Part shown: piece after piece, positions 1 to 6,346 of the stretch
Layout: every line of letters starts with the position of its first letter
Numbering within the stretch: the stretch's first letter is position 1
Source of the DNA: DASPKW01 sp038244055
Lineage (GTDB): Bacteria; Planctomycetota; Phycisphaerae; Tepidisphaerales; Tepidisphaeraceae
Assembly (NCBI GenBank): GCA_038244055.1
Contig: JBBRTW010000226.1
Coordinates: forward strand, 1-11,023
Direction of reading: 5' to 3'
DNA length: 11,023 bases
The notes under the pieces: model-generated
Databases searched by the model: none
The model's input: the letters and a program-made list of their open reading frames with translations, nothing else
What the model was told of the DNA's origin: nothing
Position numbers and translations under genes: made by a program

Positions 1-134
1 ATGAGCTGGTGGCGGCGGGGGTTGTTGTGGGGGGGGTGGTGGGCCGGGTCTGGGGGGGCGGGGTGGGGGGGGAGGGTAATGAGAAGGGCGAGGCAGAGGA
101 CGAGATTGAGGGGAGTCAGGATTGGTGATTTCAT
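1..134 (-). CDS. Secreted protein, N-terminal fragment (gene continues beyond left edge)
   Basis: An open minus-strand frame starts at ATG 134-132 and runs 44 codons to the window edge without a stop. The translation begins MKSPILTPLNLVLCLALLI, a short polar N-region with one Lys followed by a hydrophobic core of about 12 residues, which reads as a Sec signal peptide. From residue 22 the chain becomes rich in Pro, His and Ala (PPHPAPPDPAHHPP), then basic. A GGAG ribosome binding site (complement of 140-143) lies 5 nt before the ATG, which supports this start. The gene is divergent from the beta-helix gene at 703. No domain is visible, so the function of the mature protein is unknown. Low complexity and long C-runs in the coding strand make a homopolymer sequencing error possible. 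An alternative is that this is merely G-rich intergenic DNA with a chance open frame; the signal-peptide shape plus the correctly spaced ribosome binding site argue against that. Confidence 0.55.
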   Translation of the reverse strand, partial: MKSPILTPLNLVLCLALLITLPPHPAPPDPAHHPPHNNPRRHQL

Positions 135-139
135 GATGG

Positions 140-143
140 CTCC
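140..143 (-). promoter_or_regulatory. Shine-Dalgarno site for the left-edge gene
   Basis: On the minus strand the sequence reads CGGAGCCATC immediately before ATG 134-132, giving GGAG with a 5-nt spacer. It is the main reason for accepting the short, edge-truncated reading frame as a gene. Confidence 0.5.
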
Positions 144-151
144 GATGAGTG

Positions 152-179
152 ATTGGGAGTTGGGAGAGTTGGATTGGGG
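152..179. repeat. Degenerate heptamer tandem repeat (ATTGGGG class)
   Basis: Four consecutive 7-nt units read ATTGGGA, GTTGGGA, GAGTTGG and ATTGGGG on the plus strand, with the two exact ATTGGG cores 21 bp (three units) apart. The same unit type, ATTGGGG, forms the left arm of the repeat at 9295-9364. It lies in the presumed 5' untranslated region of the left-edge minus-strand gene. Units are imperfect, so this is a decayed array or a chance G/T-rich run. Confidence 0.4.
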
Positions 180-186
180 TGGGTGC

Positions 187-192
187 ATTGTA
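187..192 (-). promoter_or_regulatory. Possible -10 box for the left-edge gene
   Basis: TACAAT on the minus strand matches the sigma-70 consensus TATAAT at 5 of 6 positions and lies about 52 nt upstream of ATG 134. No good -35 element is present at 16-18 bp spacing (best is TTCCAC), so this is a weak prediction from sequence alone. Confidence 0.2.
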
Positions 193-691
193 AGGGGTGC
201 GGAAATGAGTGGAATTCAGAATTTCGATTGGCGGATTGCGATCCTAACTTATTACGAATCTTAGCGTGGGGAGTATACGGAGGATCGTCTCTTTTTCCGG
301 GTGCGGCAGTCGCAATTAAAAAATGCTTCCACCCGCAAACATCTTTTTTTGACGGGCGGCGGTTGACTGAACTTGCGCGCGGGGGTGGACGGTGGGAGTC
401 GCGCGGGTTGGGCGGGGGCGCGACGACGCAAGCGACTTCGGGGGCGGTTGGCGAAGTGAGAGGGGTCTTGCGCATGAGGTGAGACTCGCCGCAAAAGTGG
501 CGGAATTCGCAGGAAACAGTCGGAAATCAGTTAGGTGAACGGCATTCAATCGTACCCTGGTTTTATTTCCCCCGGTTTTCGCTTGCCCGCGCCGTTCAAA
601 TCTGGCATTGTGGGGTCGACGCATACGGCGGCGTGGGTGAGACGCGGCTGGCTGCTCCAGATGTTTGACCGGTGATTGACCGCGCCCGATG

Positions 692-698
692 GGAAGAG
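692..698 (+). promoter_or_regulatory. Purine-rich ribosome binding site that favours the ATG at 703
   Basis: GGAAGAG ends 4 nt before ATG 703. The only upstream in-frame alternative, TTG at 676, has no purine-rich element in front of it. Starting at ATG 703 also puts the LESRLLL motif at residues 13-19, close to the N-terminus, as is usual for this planctomycete protein type. Confidence 0.5.
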
Positions 699-702
699 AT
701 TG

Positions 703-3666
703 ATGTTGATAGGTTCAAAGCACCACGTTTTTCAGACGTTGGAATCGCGCCTGCTCCTCACAACCTATACGGTGAGCAACACCGCGGATTCCGGCGGGGG
801 TTCGCTGCGCCAGGCCATCCTGGATGCCAATGGCCACGCCGGCGCTGACACCATCGCCTTCTCCATTGGCACGGGCCCGCAGTCCATCGCGCCCACTTCC
901 GCCCTGCCCGAAGTCACCGGGGCGGTCACGTTCGACGCGACTACGCAACCGGGCTACTCGGGCAACCCGATCATCCAAATCAGCGGATCGTCCGCGGGGG
1001 GATTCTCGACCGATGGGCTGATCTTCTCGGGGGGCAACAACACGGTGCGCGGCATCATCGTCAACCGCTGGTCCGGGTCCGGCATCGTCGTAAAAACCAA
1101 CGGCACCAACGTCTTCGAGAACAACTGGATCGGCACGGACCTCACCGGCCTGGCCGCGGCGGGCAACCGCGTCCACGGGCTTTACATCACCGCCAACAGC
1201 GCCCGCGTGGGCGGGCCCAGCGCATCGCAGCGCAATGTCATCTGCTCCAATGGCGGGCTGGGATTGTTCTTTCAGTTCTCCAATTCCAACACCGTGCAGG
1301 GCAATTACATCGGAGTGGGGAAGGATGGCCTGACGGCGCTGGGCAATGCCACCGGGGTCGACATCGACAGCGGCGGCGGCACGGTCTTTGGCGGTTCGGG
1401 CCCGGGAGAGGGCAACGTCATCTCCGGCAACGTTCACGATGGCCTGCTCATCTACTCTTCGAGCAGCAACAATCTCGTTCAAGGCAACCTCATCGGCACC
1501 GACTACACCGGAACGCAGGCGGTGGCCAACAACGACTGGGGAATCGAACTTCAGGGGGCCAACAATCTGATCGGCGGCACGACGGCGTCGGCCCGAAACA
1601 TTCTCTCGGGCAATGTCGCCAGCGGCATCGTGCTTTACCTGGGCGCATCCCAGAACAACCACGTCATCGGAAATTACATCGGCACCGATATCACCGGGAC
1701 CAAGGCCATTCCCAACGTCAACCAGGGGGTCAGTTTCTCCGGCGACACGGATGTCGACCTCTCGGCCGCGGGCCCGGCCAACAACTTCATCGGCGGCACA
1801 ACGCCGGCCGAGCGGAATCTGATCTCCGGAAACGGAACGGGCGTGGGCATTTTCAACCGCACCCGCAACAACACGATCAGCGGGAACTGGCTGGGCGTGG
1901 ATGTCACGGGCACCAAGGTCATCCCCAACGCCACGGGCATTAACATTTTCAACTCATCCGACCACAACACCATCGGCGGCACGGCCCCCGGCAGCGGCAA
2001 CGTCATCGCCGCCTCCACCATCGATGGCATCAATATCGGATCAGACTACACCAGCGTGCAGGGCAACACCTTCGGGCTTGCGCCCGATGGCGTCACGCCC
2101 ATGCCTTCGGGCGGGCATGGAATCCTGACCATCTTCTCGAGCCACAATGTCATCGGTGGCGCGACGGCCGCCGCCCGCAACGTCATCGCCAATTCCAACC
2201 AGTCCGGCGTCAAGCTGGCCGGCGGCGTCGATAACCAGATCGTCGGCAACTGGATCGGCGTCGATACGACGGGTGTCACGGCCGGCCCGATCAGCGAGGC
2301 GGGTGTCTGGTTCGATGGCTCGGGCACCGGACTGGTCTCGGGCAATATCATCGCCCATGCGACCCTGGCGGGCGTTTATGTCCAGAGTGGCACCGGGAAT
2401 AAGATCACCGCCAATTCCATTTCTCAGAACGCGGGCCTGGGAATCGATCTCAACAACGACGGCGTCACCGTCAACGATGCCGCCCCCGACTCCGACACCG
2501 GCGCGAATAACCTACAGAATTTTCCCGTGCTCACTTCGGCAACCCAGTCGGGCGGGCTGGTCAATATCGCCGGGTCGCTGGCGTCGGCCGGAAGTTCCAC
2601 GTTCACCATCGAGTTCTTCGCCACACCTGCGGCCGATTCCACCGGGTATGGCGAAGGCCAGACGTATCTCGGTTCGACGACCGTCAACACCGATTCCTCG
2701 GGCAATGCCACCTTCGCGACGCAATTGTCGGCCGGCACGCAGCCCGGGCAGGCCATTACCGCCACGGCGACCGCCGCGGACGGCTCGACATCGGAATTCT
2801 CTCATTTCATCGCGCTCGATGGTCTGGCGGTCTTGTCTTCCGCGATCGACACCAGCAGCTTCCCTTTCAAAGCCCGCTTCACGTTCTCGCAGGATGCGGG
2901 CGCTTCGCTCGATCTGTCGGATCTGGTCATCCGCAATGCCGCCGGCGGCGCCGATATCGCCCCAACCGCGGTGAATTGGGACTCGGGCACCAAGACCGCG
3001 CTATTCACATTTCCCACATCCCTCGCCGATGGCAACTATCGCGCCGTCCTTCTTCGCGCGGGCGTTCATAACGCCAATAATCAAACGCCCCCCGCGGATG
3101 TATCGGTCGATTTCTACATTCTTCCCGGCGATGCCGACCGCTCCCGCGATGTCGGCCTCAATGACCTTCTCCGCCTGGCCAATCACTATGGCCTGTCGGG
3201 CGTCGGCTGGGCCGATGGCGATTTCGATGGCGATGGCATTGTCGGACTCAACGACCTGCTGCTGCTGGCGAACCACTACGGCCTGCACCTGGACCCGCCC
3301 GCCGCAGCGCCCGCCGTGCCGATGGCTGCGCCGGTTGCACCGGTCGAGGTGGCTATCACGGCACCGGCGGCGAATCCGCCGGCCACATCCGCCGCGCCCG
3401 CGATCAATCCGCCGCCGGTAGTTCGCGTCAATAACAATAAGCCATCCTCCGCGCCCAATCGACCTCCATCGGTCATCGCGCGGGCACCGAAATTGAAGCC
3501 TGTGGCAGCGAGGTGGTCCATCTCCGGTTCGACGACGGCCGTTGCCAAGACCGCGACGGAAACATCGGTTGGGGCCAAGGCCTCGACCTTCGCGGTCGCG
3601 CCGATCTTCCCGGGTATTTATCCCGCGAAAAAGCAGCCGGCCAAACCAAATACACTCTGGCAATAG
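703..3666 (+). CDS. Extracellular right-handed beta-helix protein with LESRLLL N-terminus and dockerin-like module
   Basis: The predicted protein has 987 residues. From the N-terminus I see: LESRLLL (13-19), the short motif that opens many exported planctomycete surface proteins in place of an obvious hydrophobic signal; a CSLREA-like segment with SLRQAI (34-39); seven repeats of about 61 residues starting at 141, 201, 262, 324, 395, 455 and 516, each with N-x-[IL]-G-x-[DGA] and most with N-x-IGG...RNVISGN, typical of a right-handed parallel beta-helix; a LQNFPVL beta-sandwich segment (about 595-705); an Ig-like segment (about 706-806); and a dockerin-type pair of Ca2+ loops (810-821 and 840-851), each followed by LANHYG. 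The second loop is canonical (DxDxDG...D); the first has Ser at position 5 and lacks the Gly. A Pro/Ala-rich tail (867-987) follows. The fold suggests binding or processing of polysaccharide or a surface role, but no catalytic residues can be assigned. It is convergent with the next gene, 51 bp away. Identity of the fold is firm; function is not. Confidence 0.88.
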   Translation: MLIGSKHHVFQTLESRLLLTTYTVSNTADSGGGSLRQAILDANGHAGADTIAFSIGTGPQSIAPTSALPEVTGAVTFDATTQPGYSGNPIIQISGSSAGGFSTDGLIFSGGNNTVRGIIVNRWSGSGIVVKTNGTNVFENNWIGTDLTGLAAAGNRVHGLYITANSARVGGPSASQRNVICSNGGLGLFFQFSNSNTVQGNYIGVGKDGLTALGNATGVDIDSGGGTVFGGSGPGEGNVISGNVHDGLLIYSSSSNNLVQGNLIGTDYTGTQAVANNDWGIELQGANNLIGGTTASARNILSGNVASGIVLYLGASQNNHVIGNYIGTDITGTKAIPNVNQGVSFSGDTDVDLSAAGPANNFIGGTTPAERNLISGNGTGVGIFNRTRNNTISGNWLGVDVTGTKVIPNATGINIFNSSDHNTIGGTAPGSGNVIAASTIDGINIGSDYTSVQGNTFGLAPDGVTPMPSGGHGILTIFSSHNVIGGATAAARNVIANSNQSGVKLAGGVDNQIVGNWIGVDTTGVTAGPISEAGVWFDGSGTGLVSGNIIAHATLAGVYVQSGTGNKITANSISQNAGLGIDLNNDGVTVNDAAPDSDTGANNLQNFPVLTSATQSGGLVNIAGSLASAGSSTFTIEFFATPAADSTGYGEGQTYLGSTTVNTDSSGNATFATQLSAGTQPGQAITATATAADGSTSEFSHFIALDGLAVLSSAIDTSSFPFKARFTFSQDAGASLDLSDLVIRNAAGGADIAPTAVNWDSGTKTALFTFPTSLADGNYRAVLLRAGVHNANNQTPPADVSVDFYILPGDADRSRDVGLNDLLRLANHYGLSGVGWADGDFDGDGIVGLNDLLLLANHYGLHLDPPAAAPAVPMAAPVAPVEVAITAPAANPPATSAAPAINPPPVVRVNNNKPSSAPNRPPSVIARAPKLKPVAARWSISGSTTAVAKTATETSVGAKASTFAVAPIFPGIYPAKKQPAKPNTLWQ
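1123..2430 (+). repeat. Seven in-frame ~61-codon repeats of the beta-helix
   Basis: Unit starts (the Asn of the N-x-[IL/F]-G motif) lie at 1123, 1303, 1486, 1672, 1885, 2065 and 2248, giving spacings of 60, 61, 62, 71, 60 and 61 codons. Each unit looks like two or three beta-helix turns. The 71-codon unit carries about ten extra residues around GDTDVDLSAAGPAN, probably a loop. Conservation is at the protein motif level; I see no long exact DNA repeats, so the duplications appear old. Confidence 0.8.
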
Positions 3667-3717
3667 CCGGAGATTAATTCGGTGATTGGCCGGGCAGAGT
3701 TAAGGGCACCCCATCAC

Positions 3718-5187
3718 TCAGGCGGTGACTTCCCACCCCTTGCGATATTCCCGGCCGACCAGTTTCGTCGCTTCCGGCGAATTGGTGAAGACCGCTTTCT
3801 CGCCGTCCCACTCGAGCTTCTTGCCTTTGCCCATTCGCATTGCAAGCGCGCCCAGCAGAATGATCTCGGTGAGTTTGGCGGCGGTTTCGAAATTGGAGCA
3901 GGCCAGGTCTTTGGTGCGGATGGCGTTGAAGTAGTCGCCGTGGTGGCCTTTCACCTTGGGGCGGGGGATGGTTTTCTCGGGGGAGGGGAAGGCTTTCTGG
4001 GCCGAATCGGGGAGCATGCGCACGCCGCCGCCGTAGGTGCCGGCGACCATGATGCCCTTGTCGCCGACGAAGATCGTGCCGTTGGAATCGAGCTTGGTTT
4101 TGAACTTGGTTTCGAGCTCATCGACCATCGGAGGCTTGTTGCGGGCCTTGGCATCGACGGTGTCTTCGTTGGGATCGGCGGCCGCATCGGGCTTGGCGGC
4201 GGCAGCGCCTTTCTTCTTGCCATCGAACCACCAGACTTTGACGGCGGGCATATTCTCGCGGGCGGCGAATTCCCAGCGGATGCGCACGCCCAGTGGGAAG
4301 CGCTCATTGGAGCCGCCGACCATGTCTTCGACTTCGACACTGGTGGCGTGGCCGAGCTTGAGGGCCCAGTGCGCGCCATCCATGACGTGGCAACCCATGT
4401 TGCCGAGCGAGCCATCGCCGAAATCGTGCCAGCCGTGCCATTCGTGGGGGTGGAGGTCCTTGTGGAATTCGCGGAAGGGGGCCCCCCCGATCCAGTGATC
4501 CCAGTTCATGCCGGCGGGCGGAGCGATCGCGGGCGGGCGCGGGCCGACGCCGCCGTTGGCGCGGTCGGACCAGCAGTAGACTTCGGTGATGTTGCCGATC
4601 GCGCCAGCCCAGATGTACTCGCAGAGGCGGCGGTATCCTTCGCCGGAGTGGCCCTGGTTGCCCATCTGCGTGGCAACTTTGTGCTTGATGGAGAGGTCGG
4701 ACATCAAACGGGCCTCGGCGAGGTTGTAGGCCATGGGCTTCTCGACATACGCGCCGATGCCGAGCTTCATGGCGATCACGGCGGGGAGGGCGTGATGATG
4801 ATTGGGGGTGGCGACGGAGATGCCGTCGATCTCCTTGCCCATCTTGTCGAAAAGGACGCGGTAGTCATCGAACTTGCGGACCGCAGTGGGATCGAAGTTG
4901 ACCTTAAGCTTCTTGGCCTTGTCGACCGCGTTGACCAGGGCCTTATCCTGCTTGGCGGGGTCGGGGTCGACGATCGCGACCAGGCGCTCGCCGACGGCCG
5001 CGGGGATGTGCGTTCCGCTGCCCTGACCGCCGCAGCCGATGACGGCGATGCGGAGCTTGTCATTCGGGCCGACCTTGGGCGCGGCGGGCTCATCCGCGCC
5101 GCCGACGTGGGGCGTGTTGAGCAGGCCGGCGGCGGTGAGTGCGGCGGCGGATTGGAGCAGATGACGACGGGAGGTGCGGTGGGTCAT
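3718..5187 (-). CDS. Tat-exported Gfo/Idh/MocA-family oxidoreductase
   Basis: The predicted protein has 489 residues. Residues 1-31 are a twin-arginine signal: SRRHLLQ (6-12) followed by the hydrophobic stretch AAALTAAGLL, so the enzyme is probably exported folded with its cofactor. LRIAVIGCGGQG (45-56) is the NAD(P)-binding Rossmann motif, DPD (74-76) ends beta-2, and VEKP (148-151) is the family signature lysine motif. GNMGCHVMD (262-270) supplies His267 and Asp270 at the position of the usual active-site residues. The C-terminal region resembles the bacterial Gfo/Idh/MocA C-terminal domain seen in planctomycete paralogues. The family oxidises or reduces sugars and cyclitols with NAD(P); the substrate cannot be read from sequence. 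A Lys/Ala/Asp-rich insertion (about 324-350) interrupts the C-terminal domain. I chose ATG 5187 because GAGG lies 6 nt upstream and the Tat motif then sits at the N-terminus; a start 16 codons earlier would add an unlikely extension. Close to usual family length. Confidence 0.9.
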   Translation of the reverse strand: MTHRTSRRHLLQSAAALTAAGLLNTPHVGGADEPAAPKVGPNDKLRIAVIGCGGQGSGTHIPAAVGERLVAIVDPDPAKQDKALVNAVDKAKKLKVNFDPTAVRKFDDYRVLFDKMGKEIDGISVATPNHHHALPAVIAMKLGIGAYVEKPMAYNLAEARLMSDLSIKHKVATQMGNQGHSGEGYRRLCEYIWAGAIGNITEVYCWSDRANGGVGPRPPAIAPPAGMNWDHWIGGAPFREFHKDLHPHEWHGWHDFGDGSLGNMGCHVMDGAHWALKLGHATSVEVEDMVGGSNERFPLGVRIRWEFAARENMPAVKVWWFDGKKKGAAAAKPDAAADPNEDTVDAKARNKPPMVDELETKFKTKLDSNGTIFVGDKGIMVAGTYGGGVRMLPDSAQKAFPSPEKTIPRPKVKGHHGDYFNAIRTKDLACSNFETAAKLTEIILLGALAMRMGKGKKLEWDGEKAVFTNSPEATKLVGREYRKGWEVTA

Positions 5188-5193
5188 GCAAAG

Positions 5194-5197
5194 CCTC
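5194..5197 (-). promoter_or_regulatory. Ribosome binding site deciding the oxidoreductase start
   Basis: On the minus strand CGAGGCTTTGC precedes ATG 5187-5185, giving GAGG with a 6-nt spacer. It supports this ATG over the in-frame ATG at 5235. Confidence 0.6.
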
Positions 5198-5434
5198 GAA
5201 ATAGGGAGATGGGATTGCGCGCGACAAATAATCATACCGACATATGCGGGAGATGTGAATGTGTGGCGGGGATGGGAATCGCAAGATGGCAGGAAATCGG
5301 ACTAGCGGGAAGGGATTCTCCGATTGAGGCGAATCTCGATTGCAATCCGTGCCGGAATTGGTCGAGCGCGTCCATATGATTGGCGGCGAGAGGCGTTACG
5401 ATAGCGGCGGCATTTCCGATCGCATCTGACCATG

Positions 5435-5440
5435 AAGGAG
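5435..5440 (+). promoter_or_regulatory. Strong Shine-Dalgarno site for the secreted protein gene
   Basis: AAGGAG lies 7 nt upstream of ATG 5448, an ideal match and spacing. It fixes the start of the gene at 5448-6341 and is the best ribosome binding site in the window. Confidence 0.8.
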
Positions 5441-5447
5441 TTCGATC

Positions 5448-6341
5448 ATGACAAAGTATTCGCGGGCGCTGATGGGTTTGTGTGCGGTGATGGCGCTGGT
5501 GGGAAGGGCGGCGGCCAAGCCGCCGCCCGGGCCGCCCTGGCCGGTGAATTTTCCGATGGGCACGGAGAGGCCGGCATCCGATGCGCCGGCGAAGGATTTC
5601 GCATTCGCGGAAGTGGAGGCGAGCGGCGCGCCGATCGGGGTTGGGGTGGCGGTCAGCGCTGCAATCGCCAAACCGACACTGGGGGCCAAATACGAGCTGT
5701 ACTATCAACTGCGCGTGCATAACAAGAAGGGGGAGATGGGCCCGCTGCTGGCGACGATGGACCATCCCGATGGGAAGGCGTTCTTCGTCAGGAACATCCT
5801 CTGCGAATTCGACTGGATCGAGTTCTACGAGAAGTTCGATGTCACCCGCAAGGATGTGAGCGCGATGACCAATCTGCCCTCGCGCGAAGGAAACGGATCG
5901 GATAAAGAAGTGCTGATCCGCGTGGAGCCGCAGCTCTACGATCCGGGCGAGCGCAAATACCTCACGCCGGGGAAAACGCCGGCGGCGATTATGGTGGCGA
6001 CGGTGGGCGCGGGCGGAAAAGTGTGGAGCCTGCAATCGCTGGGAAGCTGGCTGATCGAAAAGGGCAAGCCCGGGTCGGATGCGAAGAAGGCGCTGGCGAC
6101 GCTGGCGGAGCTCGATGAGTACAGCCCGGCCGCCAATGGCGTGGACGAGGCGCTGTTGACGGTGATCAATGCGAAAGAAACCTCGGCCGAGACGAAAGCG
6201 CTGTATGTCGGGGCGGTGCCGGCGGATTCGCTCAAGACCAAAAGCGGCTACAACCTGAAGGTGGCGCTGGAGGGGCTGGCGGCTTCGGGGGATGAGGCGG
6301 TGAAGTCGGCGGCGAAGAAGAAACTGGCTGAGGCGAAGTAG
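5448..6341 (+). CDS. Secreted protein of unknown function, 297 aa
   Basis: The start is fixed by AAGGAG 7 nt upstream. Residues 1-23 form a Sec signal peptide (MTKYSRALMGLCAVMALVG core) with a likely signal peptidase I site after AAA at 21-23. A Pro-rich linker (KPPPGPPWP, 24-32) follows. Residues about 50-195 alternate hydrophobic and polar residues in a way that suggests a beta-rich domain (KYELYYQLRV 81-90, KEVLIRVEPQLY 153-164). Residues about 208-297 are Ala/Lys/Glu-rich and look entirely helical, possibly two or three short helical repeats (KALATLAELDE, ETKALYVGAV, LKVALEGLA). There is no lipobox, catalytic motif or metal site that I recognise, and one Cys (119) in the mature chain. I do not recognise the family. 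It shares a divergent promoter region with the Tat-exported oxidoreductase, so co-regulation is possible. It ends 5 bp from the convergent SGNH gene, with no room for a terminator between them. Confidence 0.8.
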   Translation: MTKYSRALMGLCAVMALVGRAAAKPPPGPPWPVNFPMGTERPASDAPAKDFAFAEVEASGAPIGVGVAVSAAIAKPTLGAKYELYYQLRVHNKKGEMGPLLATMDHPDGKAFFVRNILCEFDWIEFYEKFDVTRKDVSAMTNLPSREGNGSDKEVLIRVEPQLYDPGERKYLTPGKTPAAIMVATVGAGGKVWSLQSLGSWLIEKGKPGSDAKKALATLAELDEYSPAANGVDEALLTVINAKETSAETKALYVGAVPADSLKTKSGYNLKVALEGLAASGDEAVKSAAKKKLAEAK

Positions 6342-6346
6342 GCCGA

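Larger units (their letters stand above)
135..702. other. Divergent intergenic region, 568 bp, no supported gene
   Basis: This region separates the left-edge gene (-) from the beta-helix gene (+) and must hold both 5' regions. It contains the heptamer tract at 152-179, a second short ATTG-rich patch near 227-244, an A-tract (318-323) and T-tract (347-353) about 25 bp apart, and a G/C-rich stretch at about 375-455. A CGGGTG...CACCCG inverted repeat (6-bp arms, loop of more than 30 nt) precedes the T-tract but is too loose to call a terminator. Reading frames of 77-109 codons cross the region on both strands but have no family resemblance, compositional signature or ribosome binding site that I would trust. 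For the plus-strand gene a TTGCCC...CATTGT pair (around 573-601) is the best promoter-like match and is poor. Confidence 0.55.
5188..5447. promoter_or_regulatory. Divergent control region with inverted repeat and palindrome
   Basis: This 260-bp spacer lies between the oxidoreductase (-) and the secreted protein gene (+). It holds an inverted repeat GATTCTCC (5314-5321), a 6-nt loop, then GGCGAATC (5328-5335), with 7 of 8 pairs matching. Three bases further on is the perfect 10-bp palindrome GATTGCAATC (5338-5347). Together they look like possible operator half-sites. TATGAT occurs on the plus strand at 5375-5380 and on the minus strand at 5231-5236, each resembling a -10 box, but neither has a good -35 partner at 16-18 bp. 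Promoter positions are therefore uncertain. No small gene is evident here. Confidence 0.35.

Noticed and set aside
131..624. Several 77-109 codon frames in the left intergenic region, on both strands
   Set aside because: They overlap one another on both strands, have Arg/Pro/Ser- or Gly-rich random-looking translations and lack convincing ribosome binding sites.
715..1662. 315-codon minus-strand open frame
   Set aside because: It is antisense to the beta-helix gene, whose repeat motifs are clear. The opposite frame is Ala/Val/Asp/Arg-rich and featureless.
3667..3717. Rho-independent terminator between the convergent beta-helix and oxidoreductase genes
   Set aside because: The only inverted repeat is a 4-bp CCGG pair about 20 nt apart and there is no T-run on either strand.
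3682..5379. 565-codon plus-strand open frame
   Set aside because: It is exactly antisense to the well-supported oxidoreductase. Its translation is Gly/Val/Asp-rich low-information sequence without motifs, as expected from high-GC codon bias on the other strand.
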